NCBI GenBank assembly: GCA_015501605.1 | Contig: JADNRZ010000002.1 | Location: 1,178,001-1,242,000, forward strand | Direction: 5' to 3' | Origin: Panaeolus papilionaceus | Taxonomy: Eukaryota > Basidiomycota > Agaricomycetes > Agaricales | Length of the DNA: 64,000 nt | Shown: piece after piece, positions 12,363 to 23,615 of the stretch | Layout of the letters: each line of letters opens with the position of its first letter | Position numbering within the stretch: the first letter of the stretch is position 1 | Position numbers and translations under genes: made by a program | The notes under the pieces: generated by a model | What the model saw: only the letters and a program-made list of their open reading frames with translations | What the model was told of the DNA's origin: nothing | Databases searched by the model: none

Positions 12363-14250
12363 CTACCGTTTCCCCCAGTTTCCTGCTACACCAGTATTGC
12401 TGGGCTCATAGCCGGGGGGTGCATCCTCTGGTGCAGCAGCACCAGGTTGTGGTCTTGGACCCCTGATTGGGCTGGTGGGTTGCTGAAACTCACTCGGTGG
12501 ACTTGTGTTATATCCGTAATAACCTGCAGGTGAAGGATCCTGCAAAGGTGGTAGCTGATTGTTGCCATAGCCGTCTCCCCCTAGTGTATAATTACGTTCT
12601 GGCAGTCGGTTCTGAGGTGGAGGCGATGAGGAGTGGGACATATAAGGATCAGGGGTTGCACCATATGCAGTCGTTGCTGCGGGTGCGGGTGTGTGGCTCA
12701 GAGGATGGCTACCGTAAGGATCGGAGTAGGATTGATCCTGATAAGATGAGTATGGTTGCTGGTATGGTGTCTGGGAAGTTGCTGGAGCTGCATAGGGGTC
12801 ATACTGGTTATAAGCTGAAGGCTGTTGACCGTGCTGCGACGATGCTGTGTGATCTATGATACATCAATGTGTAAGTAAGCGCGTTAAAGGAGAAGAGATA
12901 CGTCATAGGTACTAACATGATGAACCGCCTGCTGTATGGCCGTGTTCGCGGCCAGACTGACCGTACGCGTCGTGAGGATATGCACCAGGTGTGAGGAATT
13001 GCTGGGACGTCGGTGGAGGAGATGTCGTCATCGGCGCGTTGTAGTATCCAGTTTGGGAAGGTAGAGGCGGGGGTGCAGATTGCATTGGTGGGCTTTGGGT
13101 AAGGCGAGTGCTGTAAGTGGACGCTGCGAAGCTCGGTTGACGCGTAGGCTGTTGATGTGGTTGAGGGGGATACGTGTTAGGACCTGGGGATGGCTGTGGA
13201 TTATAATAATCATCCATAGCTCTGTTTCCAGGCGTTCCTTGTACATATCCAGGCGAGTAACCAGTGCTTTGTTGGCGACGAGCTGGTGGCGCTGCTGTTG
13301 CTGGAAGATTTGCAGTGCTTTCACTGGGTTCGTTGTCGAAGTAAACGTGATCCCCCTCAACACGTCCTGTCAAAGGTTGCGTTTCATGGAATGCAGGAAG
13401 GCCAACTTCTTGCTGTTTGGCTCGTGCCTTACGATCGGCTTCTGCCTTGACAGCATCCAGGCGCGTTTGTTCTGCGTAGTCTTTGTCGGGTCCTGCTTCT
13501 GGATCTCTGCGTCCCCAACGTCCCCCTGCTGCCCCTCCCCCTCCACTACCACCTCCACTGTATTTGTCGTCCCTTGACGAGCTCGGGCGCTTGCTGATGC
13601 AACATCTACCAAGAGTGTAGAAGCATCCGCTGAAGAATAACAACAACCAAGCGGCAAGGGTAAGCCATATCGCATTTCCGATCTCGGCGGTGCCCACTGC
13701 GTTGATACGAGCCTTTGCAACGAAAAACAAAACAAGATCGAAGATGAAGGCAAGCATGCAAACGACTGCAGCGAAACCTGAGACAAAGGTGCTGCAACAT
13801 GTCATAGACATTTCCCGAACATGCGCGAGAAGTCCAAAGACGGCAGAACCAGCTGCACCGATGAGGGCGACAACATGTAAAAAGAGGGCATAGGTTAACC
13901 ATTTGACAGCCACCTGAGGTATTTCAATCGGTAGTTTGTTTCCCACTAAACCATTAATGTCTGTAGGGACATACTTGGTAAGACATTGATAACTTTTGGG
14001 ATTAAATGAGTAAATTCTCACCAAGTTCGTACCCAATGGATGGTTTTGAACATGTTACGTTTCCTGGTAGTTCAAGACAGTATCCTAAAGTGCCAAAAGT
14101 AACTGATCCCGTATGATTGTCGACAGTTATCGTGGCCTTTAGGAAGAATACTGATTTGAAGTAAGGTACACAGAAAACTACAACCACAAGCAAGATGGTT
14201 GCGACTAGAGTGACGATGAAACCTGGGGTTGCAGGGCGTATACAACCCAT
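12363..14250 (-). CDS. PalI/Rim9 family membrane protein (pH-response regulator)
   Basis: SUR7/PalI-type plasma-membrane protein; PalI/Rim9 assists the ambient-pH sensor upstream of PacC/Rim101 (family knowledge). Three exons on the minus strand, 14250-14022, 13960-12917, 12853-12363, giving 587 residues. Four hydrophobic segments are visible: one at residues 8-30 (FIVTLVATILLVVVVFCVPY), then VKWLTYALFLHVVALIGAAG, STFVSGFAAVVCMLAFIFDL and AIWLTLAAWLLLFFSGCFYT. The first loop carries GTLGYCLELPG, matching the G-x-x-G-x-C-x signature of this family. The second half is a long Pro/Gln/Tyr-rich cytosolic tail (PP-x-Y-like stretches), typical of fungal PalI. A TA-repeat lies about 75 bp upstream of the start on this strand. 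The orthology to PalI is likely; a related Sur7-type role cannot be excluded. Confidence 0.85.
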
Positions 14251-15749
14251 GATGGCAGCTAGGTTTATATATGAAAAGTTTCGTTAAATGTCGTATCCAC
14301 CAGAAGGATTTGTTGACTTTGAGTAATATATATATATAAAGTGAAATAAAGGAAAGGGGAAAAGGGACTGTAGGTGATGTTGGTGGTGGTGGTGGTTGTG
14401 GTAACTGTTAAAACTTGATTTGGGAATCGCCGCGCTGAAGTCACAGCCACAAAACCAGGTCCACTTTCACCGTGGCACTCCTCATTTGTCCATTCCGCTT
14501 CAGCCTCTAGGACAGCCTTCGCCGAGGGGGATTAAATTTCTACTACTACTTGCCCCCATTTTACATTTTATCCGGAGGCTTGTGTTATTTTTGAATTTAA
14601 TGTGGTTCAAATGACTGGATTGTCGACTTGGCCGCAGTTTGTACGGACACAGCATATTTTTAATTTCCAACGTTGTTCATTGCTAGTTGACTCTTGTCCG
14701 CAGAGGCTGAATTATCTGGAAATGGTTGAAATATTCGCTTCCGTAGTCGAAAATTGAGCGCCAGTCCTAATGATGTTACATGTACCCCCATGAGTGTCCC
14801 TGAGCGCCAACTAATGAGGGTTGCTTTATCCATGGAATTAGTATTTTTGGCTCTCTACGTTTACAAGCACCCTCTGATGTACATCCACGGCAACTGGCAT
14901 CGAAGTACCTACCTACATGCTGTGAAACTATTTTCTCCACTCGTCAGCCCTTCCTTTTTCTTTTTTTTTTGACGTTTCCATGCAAGATATCACTTTCACG
15001 TAATTCGTAGTCATCTCGTCTCTAGATGTCACGACAACCATACTCAGGAAGTCTTCCTTTGCGACACTGATTGGTGCAAAGACTACTTCCATGGTTCGTT
15101 CATCCAGTGATTGCGGTGACTGAGCATTCGACCAATTTTTGTTGATATTTTTTACTCTTTTTTTAGTGGAATTTGAACTGTCCAATTCGACGCTTTGTTA
15201 CGCATGTTTTGGAAGTGGTGTTGATTTCCCAAAAAGGATTACTACTTGTTCTTACTCGAACCACCTTGTTCTTAACCCAATAACCTGTCCGTTTGGTCTC
15301 TAGCTTTCATTCCATTACAGAAAATTCTGCACTTTCATAGGTTTTGATATGCGATCATGGGCTAGCCTTTGAGGGTCCTATTTGAAAAAGCTTGTCTCCA
15401 CTCTACGTAAATCCGACAGGATGAACCCTCTTCAGGTTTATACATGCCGTACATACTACGCGAGTTAATTCTTTAAAATGCTTGGGCAAAGGCACATTTC
15501 CTTTCGCTCCTCCTCTTCGCTGTTCGTTCTTGCGGCCTATGAAGTTCAACGATATCAGTTTCTTTTAGCCCTGTACCGCCTTTTTGATCCCGTTGACTGC
15601 GCAACTCTGTCACCTCTGGGCGCGTCGTCAACATCAATAATATATAAACGCGTGGCTGCGGAAGAAATCCGAAGAATTGGTCTGCGACAAAGTTTTAGAA
15701 ACTTTATAGGCAGCCTCTGGCTCTCATTTGGACTTTACAACCATTCCTT
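14251..15749. other. 1.5 kb intergenic region, divergent
   Basis: Lies between the PalI start (minus) and the small membrane protein start at 15750 (plus). Holds a GGT repeat at about 14380-14397 and the TA repeat near 14325. Several short open frames were examined and none shows conserved features. No RNA gene seen. Confidence 0.55.
14325..14339. repeat. TA dinucleotide repeat, possible TATA-like element for PalI
   Basis: An alternating A/T run of about 15 bases, 75-90 bp upstream of the minus-strand PalI start. It could serve as a TATA-like element or be a plain microsatellite. Confidence 0.4.
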
Positions 15750-16811
15750 ATGCCCCCCTCAGCACTCAAAGTCGATTTCATGGCATCACGGTCTCAAGGG
15801 ATTCTTGTGAATGTAGCAGGGCTTCTTTACGCGTCTATGGGCTTCTGTCTTGTGTGTTCTTTCTCATTTATCAGAAATCTGTGATACTAATGACCTTATC
15901 AGAGCGTCCTAGCTGCTTTGGTAGCACTGTGCTATCGCAAGCAACCTGAAAAACCTCCGCTTCAACCCCCTAAACTACGTCTCCCTTCTACCCCCACCCG
16001 TGGCCGGCGCTTTCAAAGAAGTGCTTCTGATCAATCCCTAAACTCTTCAGTAGCTGCCGTTACGCCGAGAAAACTCAAGGAATCATCTTCGGGCATCAGG
16101 AACAAGAAGGATATCACTTTAAAACGCAGGTCTCGGTCACTTATTCCGATCATTACTATCGACTACATTGGCTCGACAGACCATCTCCATACATCTGTCA
16201 CTGGTCATCTCCAGGTTCAGCCTCGCATCTCAGGTCCGGTCAAACCTCTTCCCAAACCCCTACCTTTTATTATCACCCAACAATCGGATCCTGTGCAACT
16301 GGACAGGGAATCAAGTTATAACTGGGGTGGTCGTTCTCTATCGAATCTTCGACCTTCCTGGACAAAAGAAGGCAAAGATCGACCCCTCATAAAAAGACGG
16401 AAGTCCTCCCCGCAGCTGTGCCACGCCCCACCGTTAACCGCACCTTTATGCCATAAGGTTAGCAATGATGACGGGTCGATGACTAGGTGTACTGCAACTC
16501 TCCATAAGATGCCGAGTACCCCCGGGATGGTGCATGAGAGTGAGCTTATTTTCCTGACATGATGATGGGATAATGGACTGAAAGATCTTTTGTTTTTTCT
16601 TACCTTTTTGACAGAGGTGACTACGAAGTTCGACCCGTACTTTTTCCGACGCGTTGAGAAAAAGCAAAGCGTTCCATTGCGTACGAAACCTTATGAAGCA
16701 CCTTATTTCGCCCCGCCTCCACTTCCCATCTCGCACACCAAGTCACATGTGGGTGATTCGTCGAAGGGTCCCAGTAAAAAGAAGTCGAATGCCAGGATAG
16801 GGAACTCATGA
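15750..16811 (+). CDS. Membrane-anchored orphan protein, PYxAPYF family, member A
   Basis: Not a family I recognise. Three exons, 15750-15851, 15903-16539, 16615-16811, give 311 residues. The N-terminus has one hydrophobic segment (ILVNVAGLLYASMGFCL then SVLAALVALCY) split by the first intron in phase 0; the rest is basic, Ser/Pro-rich and probably disordered (RRSRSLIP, KRRKSSPQL). The last exon holds LRTKPYEAPYFAPPPLPI at residues 268-285 and ends in a Lys/Ser-rich tail. The gene at 46888 has the same plan: split hydrophobic N-terminus, same two intron phases (0 then 1), same C-terminal motif. This supports the hand-made exon joins. Function unknown; a short C-terminal docking motif on a membrane-tethered tail is one possible reading. 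Confidence 0.7.
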
Positions 16812-17474
16812 ATCGAGAATGCGCACCCTTTTTATTACTTCTCTTTGGTGGACTCTTAAATTATGACGGATAGGTATCACAAAACCCTCTGGGTACTCAC
16901 ATTCTTTTTTCTTCGCTCATTACACTAGGTTTCTTCTCTGATGTTTGGTGTTTAGCAACTTGTAGGATTATATATTCGGCGTTCTTATCTGATACATTTC
17001 GAAAGCGAACCCCCGTTTGCCCGATAAATCGTTACGCGTTACCGCGCACTTGGCGATTCACGAATTGAACTCCCATGAAGACCGTAGTACGGACCGGTAA
17101 TCTGATGCCCAGCAAGGCAGGTTAAGTTGGAGTTTAACAAACATGAGGAGAACATCCGGTTTCAAGTAATTTGTACATGATATTAACTGGCTCAGAATAC
17201 CAAAATCGGAGAAAAATGGCATGGGTGTGCAAGTAAATAAACAAGGCAGTTATTACGCTTCTTTACAGGCGGAATCAAAGGATTGGTAAAATTTTCAGGA
17301 TACTCACATCCCCTGCCCCCTTGTACATGGCTCATGGGGACTCGTTTTGGATAGTTGAAAGTACATCCCTGAAGATTCCACTTACGCATCCGGCACACTC
17401 GGATCATATTCGCCCTTTTTATATAGTAGGACGATGACAGTCATCCCCTCAGAATTTTCCCTCGACCTCGAGAG
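16812..17474. other. Intergenic region upstream of the PAH mini-gene
   Basis: No conserved open frame. Contains the 3' region of the PYxAPYF gene and the upstream region of the single-PAH gene. Confidence 0.6.
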
Positions 17475-18014
17475 ATGCAAAGCCCCTCCTCTACATCGAG
17501 ACACCACCATCATAACATGTCAGACATCGCCCACACTGCACACACCGGAGGACGACGAAGATCTGGAGAGTCCCACCGAGCATCTCGAGCACCAGATGCT
17601 AATGGGTATCTAGACGCCATTAAGGACCAGACGAGCGCGGAAATCTACGCGAGGTTCCTAGACATTATGAAGGACTTTCGAAGTCAAAGGTGAGTGTTCA
17701 TTGTGCTATCGTCGAGCAGTCGATAGCTTTGTCCATTTGGATGGTTTCAAGGTACTGACTGGTTACAATTTTTCTTTTCTTTTTTTCTGTTTCGTCTATC
17801 TGTGTGTTATTCGTGGTATGGGTGGGGCTGGTTTGTTGGTGACAGAATCGACACGGAGGAAGTTATTGAGAGGGTATCGAGGCTGTTCCATGAACACCCT
17901 GGGCTCATCGAAGGATTCAACAACTTTATTCCCCGAGGACACAGAATACACCCAGTAGCAGATACGACGAACACCACCATGGCGGTGCCGGTCCGACCGT
18001 CTATGCAGGCTTGA
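17475..18014 (+). CDS. Single-PAH-domain protein, SIN3-like fragment
   Basis: Two exons, 17475-17689 and 17846-18014, give 127 residues. After a short His/Ser-rich start comes one complete paired amphipathic helix domain: [31 protein letters not shown], then [20 protein letters not shown] and [14 protein letters not shown]. It closely parallels PAH1 of the SIN3 gene that starts about 700 bp downstream on the same strand ([31 protein letters not shown]), including an intron at the same place and phase 2. No histone-deacetylase interaction region follows, so it may bind the same repressors as Sin3 PAH1 without recruiting the complex. The start may instead be the in-frame ATG at 17517. Whether it is expressed is not known. 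Confidence 0.75.
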
Positions 18015-18718
18015 CACGAAGACAGCGCCAGACTGCGGGTCGGACAGGTGTTCCGTTTAGAGCATGGGAACGAGATTCATTATCTTTGGCCATGAGGCGG
18101 CCCTTTGATTCCCGCCGGAAAACAAATACCGATCTCCAAACGCAAATCCCCGCTCAACACAACGACAAATGAATAATTTCCTTTTTCTTTTTTTCTTTTC
18201 ATACTATTACGTTTTCTACTTTTGGAACACATACATCTTGTAATTTTTTTTGTCTTTTTTCTTTTCTGTATTGAAATATGTTTATATGGACTTGACATGG
18301 TTAATGATAACGCCAATCTTATCTGATTAAATAAGCATAAGATTCTCTCACGGTGATTTGGTTCCGCCTTGTGTTTCTATGGCGGGAGACTGTGGACACT
18401 GGACAACAACACTCAAAGACAAGATTCTCGACGACGACTACAACTAACAACGGAAAAGACAGAAGAAACGGTCAAGAGAGGATATTATTTATGCAGAGTA
18501 TTGATGGGAGATATGTATTGAATGGGAGTGTGGGAGTTGTGGATATGAGGCTCGGTTCGGAGACAGACACTATTTTGGCGACAACGAGCCCTGACAGACA
18601 GCACCTGTTTGAGCAACGAATTACGACTTCAACTTCGCTCTCTGACGCCAACTCTTTCTTACCTTTACCCCAATTCTTATCATCAACCCCATTCAACCTT
18701 GGAATTATTAATGCAGAT
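18015..18718. other. Interval between PAH mini-gene and SIN3 start
   Basis: Probably SIN3 promoter and leader. The SIN3 frame is open upstream to 18353, so extra N-terminal residues from the ATG at 18353 are possible. A different frame stays open from before 17963 to a stop near 18170, overlapping the end of the mini-gene. Confidence 0.5.
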
Positions 18719-21700
18719 ATGATAACAACACGAGCTTCAAATAACAACACCCCCCGTCCATCAGATACACAGAGCACGGACCCTCTAGCTCAATCTCAAC
18801 GTCCACTAAACGTTACAGACGCTCTCAGCTACCTCGATGCAGTCAAGAATCAATTTCAAAATAATCCAGACATTTATAATCAGTTTTTGGATATTATGAA
18901 GGACTTTAAAAGTCAAGTGTAAGTCCCTCTCTCTTTTAAAATGTGTTAATATCGCCATGTCACCATCAACTAAAAGTTCTTATACAACCTCTAGGATAGA
19001 CACTCCAGGTGTTATTGAACGCGTTTCAAGGTTGTTCCACGGCAATCCACTCCTCATCCAAGGCTTTAACACGTTTCTTCCCGTTGGATACCGGATAGAC
19101 GTCTCTGCCGATCCTCTTGACCCCAACACCATCACAGTCACAACGCCCATGGGCACAGTCACCCAAACCACCGACGGCTCTTCAAATCCAATCTTCACTG
19201 CAACTAGGCAGCAGCAGCAGCAGCAGCGAGACGCTATGGCTCTACCTCAGGCCGCCGTCCCTCCACCAATCTATCCTGTTACCACGCCTCTTGTCCCACC
19301 AATACCTAATCCACCCCTTTCTCGCTCTCACACCCCCCATGCTTTTCAGTTAGCACATCCTCAACTTCCCTTTGACCCAATCTACTCCCCTGGTACACAT
19401 CAAACCCAGACAAACGCTGCAGCTTTCTTAAATAATCTAAACGGCCATAATAATCATTCCTCGAATCAAGGCAAAAACTCCGTTGAAATGCCCCCCGGAG
19501 AGTTCAACCATGCCATCCAATACCTTAACAAGATCAAAGCTCGCTATTCCGACGATCCTAATACCTATAAACAGTTCTTGGATATACTACAAACTTATCA
19601 GAAGGAAACAAAGTTGGGACAAGACGTGAGCTATCTTTTTTTTCGCGCTTTTCAATCCTTGCTTCCTTTCATCCGCTAACCTATTTTCGGGATTGAAAAA
19701 AAGTCCCAGGTGTTTGTCCAAGTCCAGAGCCTGTTCAAGGACGCACCTGAACTACTTGCAGAGTTTCAGGACTTTCTACCTGAAGCCGTGCCACACATGG
19801 GCCCTGGTATGTCTATCATGCCTCCACATACCACACCTGGCGGAGTCTGGTCTCAGAGCGAGAACAGCCCCCCGATGAAGAAAGCCGCCCAAACCCAATC
19901 GTCAAGACGGAGTAGAAAGCGCGCTCCAGAGAAGGACCCAACGCCTGTCCCAACCTCCAAACCTGTGAGCCAATTACTTTTTTTCCCGCATTACAGTCAA
20001 CAGCACGTATCGTACTCATCTCGGTTCTCTACCACTTGAAAGCTCAAGAAAGTCAAGCATAATCATAACCAAGAACACGATTCGCCTTCCTTTGCCCCTT
20101 ATCCTGTCCCACCTTCGCCCCCGCCCGGCCATATCTACCCCAACGGACAAATCATCGCACATTCCCATGCCCAGGCACCAGGCCTCCATCCACATCCCGA
20201 CTACCAAAGCAACAACGCGCCCAATAAGCTACTGTTCTTTGATCGTGCCAAAAAGTCCCTCGAGAATCGGGAGGCATACGTCGACTACCTCAAGTTGCTT
20301 GACTTGTTCTCTCGGAATGTCCTTGATGTTCCTGAACTTATCGAACGCTCCAAGGTGTTCTTGGGAGAGGGTGAACTCATGTCAGAGTTCAAGGATCTTA
20401 TGGGCTTTGATGACAAGGATAAGCTCACCAAGGGTCCTCCAGGGAGTATCAGGACTGGACCTCCGGAGATGCCATCTGTTCTTCCTGTGGATGATGGTGA
20501 GGGTCCAAGTTACAGAAGATTACCTCCAAGTGTGCGTTTAATTATCTATACATCTTGATATGCATATGTATTAATATCCCCCTTTATTACAGGAAACGCG
20601 ACTTGCGTGCTCAGGCAGGGACGAACTCTGTCGCTCAGTTCTCAACGATGACTGGGTATCACATCCAACATGGGCATCTGAAGAGTCTGGCTTCGTTGCG
20701 CACAAAAAGACTCTTTTCGAGGACGCCCTGCACAAGAGCGAAGAGGAGAGGCACGAGTATCATGTGCAGATTGAGGCCCTTACGAGGACGATTGCCGTTT
20801 TGGAACCTATTAATTCGCGTATTGACGAAATGACCAACGAGGAGAGGGCACAGTTCAAGCTTATGCCTAGCTTTGGTGGCCCGAGTATGGCAATTTACCA
20901 CCGGATTATCAAGAAGATCTACGGACGGGACCCAGGGATGGAAGCTATTCAGGCGTTGCAGGAATCGCCGTGTGTTTCTGTGCCCATTGTTTTGAACAGG
21001 CTAAAGGCAAAGGATGAGGAGTGGAGAAGGAGTCAACGCGAGTGGAGCCGGACATGGAAGGAGGTCGACTGCAAAAACTTTTATAAGTCGCTGGATCACC
21101 AGGGCATCAACTTTAAGCAGAACGACAAGAAGAATATCACTGCGAAGCATTTCGTGCAGGATATTGAGGGAATCAAGAAGCAGCAATTGGAAAAGCTCGA
21201 GCGGAAAGGCATCAAACACTTTACGCGTGGGTCAGTGGGCCATCAGCTCGAGTACGACTTCAAGAATGTGGATGTATTGAACGACGCTATCAAGCTCGTC
21301 TTCACGTTTTTGGATCGGAATCATGCGGTGTACAGTCCTCTTGAGCGTCGATCGGTGGAGAAGTTCTTGCGCACATTTGTGCCAACTCTATGTGTGTCCA
21401 ATGACGCCACCACTGCTTCACCTTCAATACCCAGCGACGGTGCCGTGGGTCCTTCCATCATCATTGAAGAGGACACGGCCAACGAGTCTTCCCCTCAAGC
21501 AGATGGCGCACGCAGCAGCGGTGGTCGTCGTTCTGCCGGTAGCCCTCATGGAGGACAGACAGGTGGTGTTCCGGCTAACGACCTACGCAAGAAATTGTTG
21601 AAGACGGCGCAGGAAAAGGCACGGAAAGACGGTGGCCGGGCTACATCTACTTCCGGGGTCGGATCGCGTGCAGTATCGCCATCCCCCGGAGGCCCGTCAC

Positions 21701-23329
21701 CTAGACCTGCTCGTGTTGATGACGAACAACGTCCAGCATCCCCAGTACCCGCGAGTTCCAATAATAATACTTTGGAGCTGCACGACATCTGGATCAAAGA
21801 GGCGAGTTTAGGACCACCCTCAGAAAGCTATATCGTGTCTGGATCCGAAAATGACCGACCATTCTTCGCCAATACTACTTTTTACACTCTGTTGCGCCTT
21901 TTGGAGGTGAGTTGGATTCATTTGGTCCTCGGGATGATTATCAATGAAAATCTTTTTTTACAGTTGCTTTATTCTCGTCTACTCATGTGTCATGAGATTG
22001 GAGCTAAGTATGCTGCAGAGAAGCATGCTTCGCTTCTCAACAACCCGGTCGCCGTGGATTTGGGGTTGGATGACCCTAATGGACCTGCATCAGTGCTGGC
22101 GCAAACCATGGATCATCTAGGAAACGCAGCGTCAGAGGAAACCGCGAATGTGGTGTACATGTACCTCTTAACCGCCTGTGAGAAGCTGTTTGATAGCGAG
22201 CTGGATCAGGGGACATTTGAAGAACACATGAGATGGTTCTTCGGTACCAAGGTGGGTTTAATTTTGCTTTATTTACTTGATGCTCTTTTCGTGAGCTCAG
22301 TGGAGGGACGGGAATAATCCATTTGGATTAAATCTGTCGTCGTCTGTTGAGCTTAGTCGAAAGAGTTATCGGGTGGATAATGATAGAACAGGATAAACTC
22401 ACAAACCGATCCTATTTTTACAGGCATATACTTTATTCACACTGGATAAATTAATCACGGCACTCATCAAGCAGGTAAGTTATAGTTAGACGCTGTTGTG
22501 TAAAAAGAACGGCTTTGGTCACGTACTTGCCGCCCTTTTCTTCCCGTCGGCTTTAACTTTCCACAAAGTTATTTTTAGATGGGAAGAAATTCAGTGATGA
22601 ACTAATTTATTTGGTTACAGGTTCAGACGATCCAAGGGGACAACCGATGCCAGGAGCTATGGTCGTTACTAAAGAGTGCGCAAAACTCCAAAAATAAAAC
22701 GACGCAGGATATCATTAGATATCGAAGGGAGGCAGAGCGGCACGTTGGTCAGGATGACCACCTGTACCGGATCCAATGGGTAAGTTTTGACACCAAGACC
22801 CGAGATTGTGGCGCGCACAAGATTGAGGGGATCAAGACGGAGAATGGACTGCTGATGGAAAATATTATTGAATTAGGTGGCAGAGTCCCGGAGTATCCGA
22901 GTGTCCTTGTATGGACAAGAAGAGGCTAGTGTTGAAACTGATGGAAGTGCAGTAAGTCGATGGAGGGAATACGTGAACACGTATGTGATGAGGTACCCCA
23001 CGGAGTGGCTACCTTTGAGTAGTCAGAAGAAAAAGAACGGTGTTTACCTTCGCAGGTGAGTAGTGTTGGTGATATGAAAAGAAATTGGTTGAATGTCGGT
23101 TAAATGTGATATTTATAGATGCATGCGTGTGGATGATGAAGGCACAGCCCCGATTATTGATAATCAAGTGAAAATTAGGATTGGACTACCTGGATACAAA
23201 TTGGTTTATGAAGGAGGTGGAGAGGATTATGCGGTTCATTATTGGAGAAATAGTGAATTTGAGGAACTTCAAGGTAGAGCTAAGAGAAGAGAGACTGAAA
23301 GTCGAAAGTGTAGATTATTATGTTTGTAA
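18719..23329 (+). CDS. SIN3: Sin3 transcriptional corepressor
   Basis: Scaffold of the Rpd3/HDAC corepressor complex. Ten exons: 18719-18918, 18995-19625, 19710-19964, 20043-20531, 20593-21906, 21964-22251, 22424-22474, 22621-22779, 22877-23055, 23119-23329, total 1258 residues. PAH1 lies at about 30-100 ([20 protein letters not shown]), PAH2 at about 233-305 ([20 protein letters not shown] ... [18 protein letters not shown]), PAH3 at about 422-482 ([20 protein letters not shown]). The HDAC-interaction domain follows from about 526 ([34 protein letters not shown]), then an acidic/Ser-rich linker and the Sin3 C-terminal domain ([29 protein letters not shown]). The start is uncertain: ATG 18719 was chosen because it sits just before PAH1, but the frame is open to an ATG at 18353. 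Confidence 0.95.
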
Positions 23330-23615
23330 TTGTTTATTTTAAATTGTGAGAAAGTATGCTTTTTATGGAAATTGCATTTGTGTTTGGTTGTTGTCTGTCT
23401 CTTCTCTTTTCCTTGGCTCTTTCGTGACCTCTCTCTCATCGGATTCATATCTTTCGAGCTCATCGTCCTCGACGTTCTCCCCAATTTATTTCCTTTTTCT
23501 TTCGATTTCCTTCTTATCATTATTATCGAATAGCATATCTTTCTTGGTGAGCGGCAAGCTTTTCATAAAAAGTCTTGCTTGGCGCTCCTCAAAGCCAAAG
23601 CCCCTTTGTAACATA

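Noticed and set aside
13080..13577. 165-codon plus-strand frame opposite the PalI gene
   Set aside because: Antisense shadow of the Pro/Gln/Ser-rich PalI tail; no own motifs.
14377..14400. GGT/ACC trinucleotide run
   Set aside because: Simple sequence in an intergenic region; nothing suggests a functional element.
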